Below, one piece after another: positions 40,028 through 53,000 of a stretch of DNA of 64,000 nucleotides. Each line of letters begins with the position of its first letter. Within the stretch, counting starts at the first letter, position 1. Under the pieces are notes generated by a model. That model searched no databases. It saw only the letters and a list, made by a program, of their open reading frames with translations, and was not told where the DNA came from. Origin of the DNA: Meira nashicola (Eukaryota; Basidiomycota; Exobasidiomycetes; Exobasidiales; Brachybasidiaceae); the NCBI GenBank assembly GCA_001600355.1, contig BCJU01000004.1:1426001-1490000 (forward strand), in the 5' to 3' direction. The position numbers were made by a program, and so were the translations under genes.

Positions 40028-41122
40028 ATGAATGATGCAGTGTTACTTTCAACACTTGGAATGTTCATCATCGATACATTTCGATTCGAAGATGAACATA
40101 CTGGAGCAAATTTAGGTGAACGAGGATTAGGTGAACAGATAGGTGGAGGTGGAACGTATTTTGCAATAGGTGCTCGAATGTGGTTATCGCCAGAAAAAGT
40201 GATGATGACAGTGGATAGAGGATCGGACTTTACAAATGAAATTCAGGAAAAGTTGAATGTTTATTCACAATCTTCTCAAAATCATTCACTTTGGAGATTT
40301 AGACAACGTAAAGATGGAACTACAAAAGCTGTAAACATTTATCGTGGTCAAGAGAGAGGCTTTGCTTATCTTTCTCCAAAGATTCGATTGGACCCTATAG
40401 ATCTACTAGATGATTTGCATCCCGAATTTCCGCCTTTTATTCATTGCATTTGTTCTCCTGAACGTGCTTCTGAAATGATAAAGCAGATTAGTGACATACC
40501 TGAAAGGTGGTCTGCTGGACGTTCACCAAACCTTATATGGGAGCCAATCCCTGACAGTGCAATACAAGAGAACTTATCGGAAGTATTAAAAGTGTCTAAG
40601 TCTGTATCAGTACTCAGTCCAAATCATGAAGAAGCAGCATCTCTTCTTGGCGTCAAATTATCAAAAGAAGACAAAACAGATCTCAAGTCTAGTATCGAAA
40701 AAATGGCAACCGAATTATACAATCGAATACTCTACGATGAAGATTCAAATGCCGGCGTTCCGATCATTTCTATTCGAGCAGGAGCGTTAGGATCTCTTGT
40801 ATGTTTACAGAATGCCGAACTTCATTGGATCGCAGCTTTCCATACGAGCGATCAAGTTGACAAAATTGTAGATGTAACAGGAGCAGGAAACGCTTGGCTT
40901 GGAGGTTTTACAGCAGGCTTGGCAATAGCAGGGCCAGAAAAGAAGAATTGGAGTACGACACATATCATAAAGGCAGCGCAAATGGGATCTATCTCAGCAG
41001 CTTTAACAATCGAACAAACCGGTTTACCTAAGATTTCCATAACTGAAGATGGCAAAAGCGAGCTATGGAACGGCGAAAAGAATATCAATAGATTGAGAGA
41101 ACTCGAAGAACGAATCAATTAA
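40028..41122 (+). CDS. MAK32-like pfkB-family carbohydrate kinase
   Basis: A 364-residue intron-free protein. The N-terminal segment LLSTLGMFIIDTFRF and IGGGGTYFAIGARM are the first strand and the substrate/Gly-rich region of the ribokinase (pfkB) fold. The C-terminal signature is DVTGAGNAWLGGFTAGLA near 281-298. In ordinary pfkB kinases the base after TGAG is Asp; here it is Asn, as I recall for Mak32 relatives. Mak32 is needed for double-stranded RNA virus maintenance in yeast, but its substrate is unknown. LSPNHEEAASLLG is the usual nucleotide-side segment. The stop is 63 bp from the convergent Ap4A phosphorylase gene. Confidence 0.88.
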   Translation: MNDAVLLSTLGMFIIDTFRFEDEHTGANLGERGLGEQIGGGGTYFAIGARMWLSPEKVMMTVDRGSDFTNEIQEKLNVYSQSSQNHSLWRFRQRKDGTTKAVNIYRGQERGFAYLSPKIRLDPIDLLDDLHPEFPPFIHCICSPERASEMIKQISDIPERWSAGRSPNLIWEPIPDSAIQENLSEVLKVSKSVSVLSPNHEEAASLLGVKLSKEDKTDLKSSIEKMATELYNRILYDEDSNAGVPIISIRAGALGSLVCLQNAELHWIAAFHTSDQVDKIVDVTGAGNAWLGGFTAGLAIAGPEKKNWSTTHIIKAAQMGSISAALTIEQTGLPKISITEDGKSELWNGEKNINRLRELEERIN

Positions 41123-41185
41123 TAGACATACCTCTCTAATATAGAATATTTGTACATTTTGTAAAATTAAAAGAGCTAATTTAAG

Positions 41186-42391
41186 TCAATTTTCGTGATG
41201 TGTAGCCGTTGTCACATCTTCAACGGGTGGAGTTCCGGTTTGACGCAATACGTCAATCACACCACCAGGATGTGTTTGTAGATATTCTAGCTCTTTCAAT
41301 GATTTGACCAATAGATGTCCAGCATAACCCAAAGAATTGACACTTAAAGATCCGACAAGATCGACACCATCCTCTTTGTGTTCTTTCCCTTCTTGATTCA
41401 CCCTTTCCCGCAACCCATCAAATTCTTCCTTCTTACGTGGTATTAGATGCATGGCTCGAGTGGTCATGAGCAAGTTCCAACTTGGAGCTGATCTATGATC
41501 ATCTGTAGAAGCACCTTTATCTTTTTGTGCGTCATATGCGGCTAGACGTGCTTGAAATTGTGCGTCCAACAAAGAGAGCAATTTCATACCAAGATAATCT
41601 TGAAGTTTTTCTGTATCATCTGTTGGCGGTTGACGAATGATGGAAACAAAATGCTGATAAGGTAAAGGAAGTGCATATACTTCATCCTCTCTTCCATCTT
41701 GTGGAATACGTGAAAGTAATTGTTCGACTGGGATAGCTACATTCGCTAGTGAAGAATTAATGTTTTCTTCTTGTTGACCTTCTGTACCTAATTCGGCAAA
41801 TTGCATATGTTGATGAGGTTGACTTGCCCCACTTACTTTTCCGCAGTTATAAAAAGCCAAAAGTTCTTTATCGTGTGCGACATCATCATGACGTTGTGCG
41901 GACAAAGCTTTATGTGATTGCAATATCCGATAAGCTATCGTCAAAGTATCGGGAGAAGGTGGTACATTCTGCGAAGCAAATTCTCTAGTGACCAATAAAA
42001 AGTGTTTTGGAACAACACAGAATTTGTTTAGCAAGATTGTATGCTTTGGCAATTCCTCCACTAAAAGATCGGGATGGTAAGGTGGAGCAAAGACGTCGCT
42101 TGGATTTTGTTGCTTCTTAGCATCTTTTGTCAAATCGGAAGCTTTAGCAGAAGTTGATTCTGAATTTTGTTGATGTTTCTCTTTGGCTTTGTCTAAAAGT
42201 GCAGGCACGCAACGTATAGTCCATGGAATCGTTGTAGATTTTGATGAACCTTCTACATCTTGTGATAAAATTGTTACTTTTGAGGGATAGAAAAAAATTG
42301 AATTTGTATTGAGAGCCGATTCATACTGTCTAGCTACTTTGGTCAGAATCGAGCTGACTGAAGATAAGGAAGGTACCACACTTCCGCTCAT
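41186..42391 (-). CDS. APA2: diadenosine tetraphosphate (Ap4A) phosphorylase
   Basis: A 401-residue intron-free enzyme of the Apa1/Apa2 type. The HIT-like active site SGASQPHQHMQFAELG lies near 185-200, with the nucleophilic His in QPHQHMQ. Other conserved parts are NKFCVVPKHFLLVTREF near 120 and LPYQHFVSIIR in the second half. SWNLLMTTRAMHLIPR is in the final domain. It cleaves Ap4A with phosphate to ADP and ATP and controls alarmone level. Lys-rich, Ser-rich residues 72-100 are a likely surface loop. There is no targeting peptide. ATG at 42391 is the first in frame. Confidence 0.93.
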   Translation of the reverse strand: MSGSVVPSLSSVSSILTKVARQYESALNTNSIFFYPSKVTILSQDVEGSSKSTTIPWTIRCVPALLDKAKEKHQQNSESTSAKASDLTKDAKKQQNPSDVFAPPYHPDLLVEELPKHTILLNKFCVVPKHFLLVTREFASQNVPPSPDTLTIAYRILQSHKALSAQRHDDVAHDKELLAFYNCGKVSGASQPHQHMQFAELGTEGQQEENINSSLANVAIPVEQLLSRIPQDGREDEVYALPLPYQHFVSIIRQPPTDDTEKLQDYLGMKLLSLLDAQFQARLAAYDAQKDKGASTDDHRSAPSWNLLMTTRAMHLIPRKKEEFDGLRERVNQEGKEHKEDGVDLVGSLSVNSLGYAGHLLVKSLKELEYLQTHPGGVIDVLRQTGTPPVEDVTTATHHEN

Positions 42392-43100
42392 TGCTACTCC
42401 TATCCCGAACGATGATGATGACTTTTAAGAAGAAATATCCGCTAAAATGAACAAAACAGTTGCATTTACTGATTATATAATTGACACACCTTCTTAGAAA
42501 ACCTGGCGCACCTTAAAACCAATAAGGTTCCTGAGTCCTGACCCCAAATTGCGTCAAATACCCGTCTTATGTGTCCAGCAAACGCGGCGCCAGACCTTTC
42601 AGAGTAGGGGAGGATTTTAGAAAACATTCGCGCTAACTCTACGAGAAAATTGTATCAAGATAAATCTTTTGATATTCCCATCATCATTTCTCGACCTTGA
42701 TTCTACCTTTTCTTTCCTTTATTCCTCTTTCCTTTCGACACTTCTTTTTGTAAGACAACCAAAGTTTTTCCTTTTCAAGAGCTGTAATTTTTTTCCAAAT
42801 TAACCGACTATAGACTTGCGAGACAAGGCATTTGCTCCGCTGCATTATTTTCTTCTTTTCCTAACGCTTTTCTCCGATCTCAAATCTCGTTCGTGTATCT
42901 TTATCGACGCAGAAGTCTCGCTGTAGCATTGAGAAGCTCGATCACAAGTTCATTCAACGAATTCAAACTAGTACGACTTGTATACGATTCAATTGCCCAC
43001 AAAGAAAGGCAAGCAAGTCCAAGCCAATAATAACAAAATAAAGTTTCATCATTATAATCAAAACTNCCCCAAATTCANCCCCGCCTTACCTCAAACATTC
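42392..43100. other. divergent intergenic region APA2 / STRAP-like gene with two ambiguous bases
   Basis: About 700 bp containing two promoters. Bases 43066 and 43078 are N. The plus-strand frame of the STRAP-like gene is open from 42978 but has no ATG in frame before 43101. Confidence 0.5.
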
Positions 43101-44078
43101 ATGGCTTCGCCTGCACCTCCAGCTCGAGCTGTTCCGCTGACATGCTCCGGACATACTCGGCCTGTCGTTCATTTAGAATTTTCGGAACAACAAGATGATG
43201 GAACATATACACTCTTGTCAAGTTGCAAAGATGGAAATCCTATGTTACGTGATTGGCTAGGTGATTGGATCGGTACATTTTTGGGTCACAAAGGTGCTGT
43301 TTGGAGCAGTAAGCTATCGGGCGGTGATGCAGGTAAAGCTGTAACTGGTAGTGCTGATTTCTCGGCAAAGATTTGGGATACATACAGTGGAGATTGTTTA
43401 CACACATTTTCGCATAATCATATCGTTCGATCGGTTGCAATCAATGCTGCTGGTACAAGCATTTTAACAGGTGGACATGAAAAGAAGTTACGCTTATTCG
43501 ATGTTGCAAAACCAGATCAAGAAGCACAATTGTTACGTGAAAAATCTCTTGATGGATTGGCACATGAAGGCGTGATCAAAAGTGTCGTTTGGCAACGTGG
43601 AGATGGAGAGAATATCGCAATCAGTGCAGGAGAGGATAAGATTGTGAAATGGTGGGATTTGCGATCTATGAGCAAGGTGAGCGAATTGGCTTTCAATGAA
43701 CCGATTACGTCGATGGAACGATCCAATAATGCCGCTCTTGGAGAATTAATCACGATTGCATCGGGTAAAAAAGTATTTTTCATTGATGCACACAATAAAG
43801 AATTGATCAAAGAACATACGCTTGCACAAGCACCTTCTTCTGCTTCTTTACATCCTTCTTTGGCCGATCGTTTTGTTGCAGGTGCAACTTCTGATGGTTG
43901 GGTACGCATTTATGACTTTGAGTCGGGACAAGAACGTGAATTACACAAAGGTCATCATGGTCCGGCTCATGCTGTAAGTTATTCTCCTGATGGTGAATTA
44001 GCAGCAAGTGGATCAGAAGATGGAACGATTAGACTATGGCAAACGTATCCTGGACGTAAATATGGTTTATGGATGTAA
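43101..44078 (+). CDS. WD40 protein of the STRAP/UNRIP family
   Basis: A 325-residue intron-free protein made almost entirely of seven WD40 blades. It starts PLTCSGHTRPVVHLEFSE and has FLGHKGAVWSSKL, TGSADFSAKIWDTYSG, ILTGGHEKKLRLFDV and SAGEDKIVKWWDLRS. It ends AASGSEDGTIRLWQTYPG. The closest match I know is serine-threonine kinase receptor-associated protein (STRAP/UNRIP), which in animals is part of the SMN complex and binds mRNA. Fungal relatives are little studied; a role in RNA assembly or translation is inferred. The start at 43101 is the first ATG, with an extended 5' leader containing two undetermined bases. Confidence 0.9.
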   Translation: MASPAPPARAVPLTCSGHTRPVVHLEFSEQQDDGTYTLLSSCKDGNPMLRDWLGDWIGTFLGHKGAVWSSKLSGGDAGKAVTGSADFSAKIWDTYSGDCLHTFSHNHIVRSVAINAAGTSILTGGHEKKLRLFDVAKPDQEAQLLREKSLDGLAHEGVIKSVVWQRGDGENIAISAGEDKIVKWWDLRSMSKVSELAFNEPITSMERSNNAALGELITIASGKKVFFIDAHNKELIKEHTLAQAPSSASLHPSLADRFVAGATSDGWVRIYDFESGQERELHKGHHGPAHAVSYSPDGELAASGSEDGTIRLWQTYPGRKYGLWM

Positions 44079-44466
44079 GATTGCGTTTGTTTGAAATAAC
44101 TAGGCAAGAAAGAAGAATTATTTATGTACTATAGGTAAAAATGCAGTCAGAATGAGAAGGTCTTTCTAAAAACAAACTTGCTAAATCGTGATAAATGTAT
44201 GGGTATTAAAAGCGATGCAAAGGAAATGTTTGATGATCATGACAAGATTCGCTTTAAAGCTTGTCATGAATCTATAGCAAGAAATAAAATATGAATACAG
44301 CATGAAGTGGAAAGATTGAGGGGAAAAAAATGATGATGAAATTGCAGTAAGAAAAAGCAGCAAGCTGATTCCTTTTTTTTCGATGTATATGAATGACAAT
44401 TGACCCGAATGATATTGTGTACAATATATAAATTTTTGGATAGTCTGTTGATGATTGTGCCCTAGA
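44079..44466. other. convergent 3' region STRAP-like / zinc finger gene
   Basis: A 388-bp AT-rich spacer holding both 3' ends. No gene is visible. Confidence 0.4.
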
Positions 44467-46973
<2,507 letters not shown>

Positions 46974-48740
46974 TGTTTCTGATTGAGAGTGATGATGATA
47001 GAGGGAAAGATTTTTGACATTTATACAGATGATGGTGTTTATATATATATCAACTTCTAAATGTTCTTTTCTCCTTTTGTATTCTGTGTAAATCTGCACA
47101 TCAGGTACAATCCCACTTTTTGACATAAAAAATCTGATCAATAATAATTATTTACCATTCAAAACCCTCTCTACAGCTCTTTTGCCTTCTCCTATTAAAC
47201 TCATTTGCATATAAGCACTATTCAACATGCAAAAAAGGGGTGTGTGTGGTCGTTCGATAGGCATTTAAACTGATTGACATTCCTTCTAAAAATTCAAACA
47301 GTTTAATAAATAACACAAAGGGGGGAATTACTACAAAGTGAAATAAATCAGAAACAGTGAATGAACCCCCTTGTTTTTTGTTCTACTCATTTTTATATAT
47401 ATGTTATTTTTATCAGAGAAAACAATAATGTCACATAGACTTTTTATGTTTCTTTTTTAATCTGGTTTGAAATATAGAAAAAGTGCCTCAATCAATTCTT
47501 TGATTAGGACTTTGATGGACAGATTCTTGTTTGTCTTTTTTTATTTTTTGAATCTAACCCTTAGCCCGTCCCTTCTTGCATAAATTTGCATGAAATAGAG
47601 AATCACGCGTATGCATTAAACCGTGTAAAGTGGCGCGACAAGGTGCAGCTCAGTTGTTTTATGCCCAAATCGGACTTTATTCCGAGTGAGAGTGTGTTTG
47701 AATGCCTTTGTTACATTAGCCTAGCCTATGTAAACCCGTTTAAGAGAGGAACCGAGAGTAAGCGTGATTCGGCTAATAGAATTAAACACTCTTTTACGTC
47801 TTCATGATTAGGTTCCTGACACACGGATGATCATTTTTGGTAATTTATCTGAATTTACTCTTTTTTGTGATAATAAGGAATATCCTGAACGAATTAAGAA
47901 TATAGTACGTTTATGTAGATCGGCCATGTAGATCTTTTAAAGTGGGAGCAACAATCAACTTATTCTGTCATGCTTTTCTCACGGTAATGACGTAGTCAAA
48001 TTGAAAATGGATAATTTCGTTGAAATTGATAGGAAATGAGGCTAATTAATATATAAGCACGTTTTCATAAAGTGAAAGAGAGAATGAAATGAAATAGAGA
48101 GGAAATAATCAAAAACATAAAGCATTGCTCTCGCTTAAAATGCGGAACACTTCTAGCGTTTAAAGCATGTATTACTCTCTAACAACTAATATAAGAGCTA
48201 TTCTAGCTCCGATTACTGTAAATAGGTTCAAGGGTGGAAAGAAAAGGAAAAAGGTATTAAAATGGGTGGGAAAATAAACGGGAGAAAGATAATGAGGGAA
48301 AATGAGTTAAAAGGATCGGACCTATAATATCTTCGGGATGGAAAAATTGAAGAAGATCAGATCGCTCGATCAAAATATATAATTTAACTTTTTTTTATTC
48401 GATTTGCAACGCCAATCGGACGTGCATATGCGGAGAAGCATTGATCTCTATTTTACACAATTTAAACACTCAAATGAACGTTTGTGATTCGGAGAATTTA
48501 ATTGGGAAAGTGCTCTAATCACAACTTTTCCCATAAATTAGTTATTCATCAAAGGTCAAAGCGTGATCTTATCGAATAAACAAGAAATCGGAATAAGAAA
48601 TCCATTGACAACCCCACCCACTCTTATCATTCTTCTTCTACATTCTTAGCCGCATTCTGATAGACTATAAAAATCAATTACCGCGGTATTCTGATATATT
48701 ACACAAATTCGGCAAATAAACAAAACGGGGACAAAAGAAT
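46974..48740. other. 1.77-kb gene-free region upstream of the zinc finger gene
   Basis: The longest gene-free stretch of the window, strongly AT-rich. It contains the start region of the zinc finger gene (left) and the 3' end of VAM7 (right). Only fragmentary frames without ATG are present (for example 47586-47807). No RNA gene is recognised. Large upstream regions are usual for developmental regulators. Confidence 0.5.
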
Positions 48741-49577
48741 TCATTTCAATTTATCCATCTTCCTATCAGCTTGACGCATCTTATTTTGCGTTTGATCAAC
48801 TTGTCCGTCCAATTCATCTAATAATTCCGTTTGTTCACTTAATTCTTGATTTATCGCTAGTCCCATTGCTTTTTGTCTTCTTAAAATTGCAGCTAAACCT
48901 TCTAATTGTCTATCTTGTGTATCCATTTGCGCTTGTTGTGATGACATCAATCCTCGATCATCCAATGTACGCGTTGTATTCGTCTCTTGTGCGGGTCCTT
49001 TTGGTTTTGTACCTAGTGTACGAGTGAAAGATCCTACTCCTTCCGTAGATGATGAAGGAAGACTGCCGGGCATATACCTTTTCGCTGAATACGAATTCTC
49101 TCCACCTTTTACCGCTGCTGCTGCAACTCCATTTGCACCCAAAACAGCCGATGTACTTTGCCCTCTAGGTAATTCTATAAATTCTTTGAATTCGTCACTT
49201 TCTCTCCATCGATCATCAGGAGATGAGAGAATAGCACGAAGGTATTTTTCTAATCCATCTTTACGTTCGCGTAATTGATCTTCATCCGTTTGTCTTGCTG
49301 CTTCACCTTTGGGCATTAAGCCTCCCAAACCAGTTATGGCTTTAAATGTTGTCCGAGCAACATGCTTAGGCGGTAAAGCTGCAGGTGGTTGTACACCAAA
49401 CCTATCTGAAGAGAGAAAACTTTGATTCAAATTCACAAATTCGCTATATCTCCGAAATATAAACCATGATTTTACCGGTAAGGTGACCAAGATTGCATAT
49501 ACTGTATGAGGTGAAGGTAATGTCCTATTTTCCGTTCTTGGTATTGATATTGATTGTAAAGGAGCAGATGATGACAT
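48741..49577 (-). CDS. VAM7: vacuolar PX-SNARE Vam7
   Basis: A 278-residue intron-free protein. An N-terminal PX domain (about 8-135) has the phosphoinositide-binding RRYSEF near 43-48 and the PPKH loop. The variable middle is Ser/Gly-rich. The C-terminal Qc-SNARE motif (about 220-276) runs from DTQDRQLEGLAAILRRQK through INQELSEQTELLDELDGQVD; its central Gln forms the zero layer. There is no membrane anchor, as known for Vam7, which is held on the vacuole by PI3P binding and drives homotypic vacuole fusion with Vam3, Vti1 and Nyv1. ATG at 49577 is the first in frame. It is divergent from the INCENP gene, 449 bp apart. Confidence 0.95.
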   Translation of the reverse strand: MSSSAPLQSISIPRTENRTLPSPHTVYAILVTLPVKSWFIFRRYSEFVNLNQSFLSSDRFGVQPPAALPPKHVARTTFKAITGLGGLMPKGEAARQTDEDQLRERKDGLEKYLRAILSSPDDRWRESDEFKEFIELPRGQSTSAVLGANGVAAAAVKGGENSYSAKRYMPGSLPSSSTEGVGSFTRTLGTKPKGPAQETNTTRTLDDRGLMSSQQAQMDTQDRQLEGLAAILRRQKAMGLAINQELSEQTELLDELDGQVDQTQNKMRQADRKMDKLK

Positions 49578-50026
49578 GATTAAGATATTGACAAATCACA
49601 ATTTGATTCTATCTTGTTGTCATATACCAATCATCTCAATTTTCAAAGGGGTGATGGTTGTTATATGCACCTGCCTGCATAGTCTAATCTCTCTCTCCAC
49701 TTAAACACTGCATCCAACACTCTTATTTAACTGACCGCCGCCCTAATTTCAACTTTTAGCAGTTTTGACGCAGGCACGTGTTCATTCGCGTCAAATAAGT
49801 TTATGGGCGTGTCTACCGAATTGAAAGAAATTCGGGAGGCTGACTATTCTATTTTCTGAACGCGTTCTATGCTAACGCGCTCGTCGTTGCGTTTTGGGTG
49901 AGATTAAATGTTACACACCCTGCAAGCAAACAACACTTTGTACGGGGCGCCAATTTGCTGTGGTCAACATCACGACCATCTTTCACTTCCATTCGATTGT
50001 ATGACGGTGCAATTCAAGTTCATATA
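49578..50026. other. divergent intergenic region VAM7 / INCENP
   Basis: A 449-bp spacer. An ACGCGT (49860-49865) lies 167 bp before the INCENP ATG. The INCENP frame is open from 49898, but through a GTG codon and not an ATG. Confidence 0.45.
49860..49865. promoter_or_regulatory. ACGCGT (MluI cell-cycle-box-like) upstream of INCENP
   Basis: The hexamer ACGCGT, the yeast MBF site, lies 167 bp upstream of a mitotic gene. Cell-cycle control through it is inference. Confidence 0.25.
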
Positions 50027-53000
50027 ATGACGAGCAATTCGACAAAGAAAGCATTCGGTTCATCGATAGAAATCGATGGACCAGAATGTCTTTTAAAACA
50101 TGCAAATGAAGTTCGTAAACATGCAAATTTGGACACTTTAGATTCATATTTATCACAATCTGGATATTCATGGATAGATATGATGATAAGTCATGCAAAA
50201 GATTCAATTGAAGGTTATCAACAACAACAATATATGCAGGGTTCTAGTAGTATAAACGGAAGGCAAGCATTCGAACATCAAATGGCAGCCGAATTACTCA
50301 AAACACCTTCTCCCAAAAAGAAGAGAGCAGCAGCATTACGACATAAACTTCCTTCTGCAAGGCCAAAGATTCATACATCACAATCGAATGATCCATTCTC
50401 TGATGACGCAAATAAGGAAAATCAAACAACTTTACCTTCTTCTACTTTGAAGAAAATCAAAGAAAAGGATACTAAAGACGAAGGTGACATCAAAGTGGAA
50501 TCGAAAGAACCTCAGAGAAATACAAGGAGCAAAGGAGATAAATCTCAACTTGTACAGCTAGCAAATCCATTTGTCAAGGAGGCCAAAAAGCAAGCTGTAA
50601 AGACACAGACCAAGGCAAAATCAAAACCCGCTACCGAAAAGGTAAAGGAAGAAAAACAAAAAGAAGTCAACCCCCAACCCAAAACGATACAAAAGTTAAC
50701 CGAAGTGACTGATTTCGTGGATGACTCTCAAGAGGTAGAATATAGTCTACAAGTTGTACCTCAAATTCCAGAAGCTGTCGTTGAGAAAGAAGCTCCAGAA
50801 CCAATTGAAGAAGAGGAAAGAAGTGATGACGAATACGAGATAAAGCGACCAACACAGAAAAAATCCGAGTCACCTTCACCTCGAGAGTCTACGCCGCCTC
50901 CTTTGAGCCCGACTAAAGCACAAAGAGCTGCCCAAACAATGAAGGCAAGGGAAAAGTTAGAAGAAAGTCTACTCAAACTAGCCTCTGATGGTGAAGATAG
51001 CGAAGATGAAGTCAGCATGTCTGAAGTTGTTATGAAAGGAATTTCAGGCCCACCAAAAGCTGCTAGACCAGTGAACAGTCAAATTACACAAGCAGCACCT
51101 CAACAGCAGACCAAAGCAGTAGAAGAAGATGCTGGAGATGAATCCACTGTTGAGGAAGAGGCAATTTTGGAGCAACAAAAAGCGCAAAGAGAAGCAGCAC
51201 CAAAGCGAACGCTTTCATCAATCGCTCATGCAAAGAAATCGATCGTTGGATCATCTTCTGGTGTACGAGGCAGAAGTTCTTCAATGGCACCATCAGGCGT
51301 TACAGGCGGAACAAAGACGAGCTTTTTGTCAAAGAGTATTATGAAAGTTGAACAAGACCAAAAATCGCTCGATGATAGCTTAGAGCTTATTGCACAATCT
51401 ACCTCAAGCCCGTCATCGTCCGAAGGAAAAAAGATTGAAGGAAAGAAGCGTAAAAGCGATCAGGCTGAGTTGGGAACGGTTGAAGACGCTCCTGTGGAAA
51501 AGATGGCAAAGAAGAATGTTGAAAAAGAGGATGCGACCAATGATTCGAAACAAATAGTTAGCAAGGGTGTCCAAGAGGAGAAACACAAAAACATCACCGG
51601 TAACCAAGCACAATCTTTCAGGCAAAAGATTGAAAGCTTCAACACCAACAAAACCTCTAATCCTACCACGAATGCATCTTCGACTCAAACAAAATCTTCG
51701 CGCAATTTCTCTTCAATGTCAACGCATTCGGTTGGTTTAGGTGCAACAAAGATTTCAAGTCCAATCTTTTCCCGTAGCAATTCTCAAAACACCATCGCTC
51801 CAGAACCACAATCGCCTAGCCATGACGCTGCGAAGAATAAAGAAAGCGTCCAACAATCGCCGAAAGCCACACGATCGGATAAGAAGAAGGAGCAAGTGGT
51901 TTTAGAAAAAGCCAAGGAGCCAGTATCTACTACACCGCTTAACTCTCCTGGTCCTTCAGCGCTATCATTGTATCCTAAGTTGAGCGAATTGCAAAAGAAG
52001 CAAAGACAAGCAACAAAATCCACTTCACCCATTAAAGCTAACAAACAAATTGCCGCTACAGAAAAGCCGATAGAAGAGGACCTATCAGATAGCGATCTAG
52101 GAGCATACGATACATCTACAGATGGAGATTTGAGCTTGGTAGATTTGGTGGAAAGCAATGCGACAATGAAAGCATCTGCAACAGCGCCTAGACCGCCAGG
52201 AACAAGCCTTCGTCCGATCTCTGCTCTTCCAAAAACTACTGATAAAACGCCTGCTTCTACTCAAAAGAATGCTGCTTTCATGCCTAGTAGTACTGCAAAT
52301 TCGAAAACAACTAGACCGGTTTCACGTTTGGGTAAACCAATCGAAGATCAATCTGTTTCTTCCGCTGTTTCTACGGCATCTTCCAATACAGCAACAAGTA
52401 CAGCAACTTCTTCATCTTTGAGCAATAGTATTCATGCAACTTGGGGTGGAAGTATAAGTTCCAAGTTAAAGGGTATCTTAGGCTTTTCATCAACTAGCCC
52501 GGGCAAGAACAGTACAGCAACTCCACACATGTCCGCTTCCACGAGCACCAAGCCATCTTCAATAAATAACAAGCAAGGTTCTGTTCCAATTAGCATTCCA
52601 ACACGCAAAGAATCCTTCATTTCAAACAATCAAGGTAACACAGGCTCGCGATTAGGAACGACGGCACAATCAAGTACTGCAACGGAAAAGAAGCCTGCTA
52701 GTGTTGTCAGAGCAGATTTGGCAAAGAAGAAGGAAGCCGAACAAGCTGAAAAGAGAGCTAAAGATAAAGAAGAGAGAACCAAAGCGGCAGCAGCAATAGC
52801 AGCAGCAGCAGAATCTGCCAAGAAACGTGCAAGAGATGAACAAGCACAACAAGCTGCTAAGAACAAGCCTGCTAGTGTAGGACCTTCAGCTGGAAAAGCT
52901 ATTTCGTCACAACAAAGCCAAAGCTCTGCTCAACGTCCACTTAGTGTTGTCAATCAACCTGATGCAAAGAAACGTAAATCGAATGATGGTGTTGCAGTAC

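Noticed and set aside
47586..47807. 73-codon frame in the large gene-free block
   Set aside because: It begins with TTG, has no internal support, and lies in AT-rich DNA.
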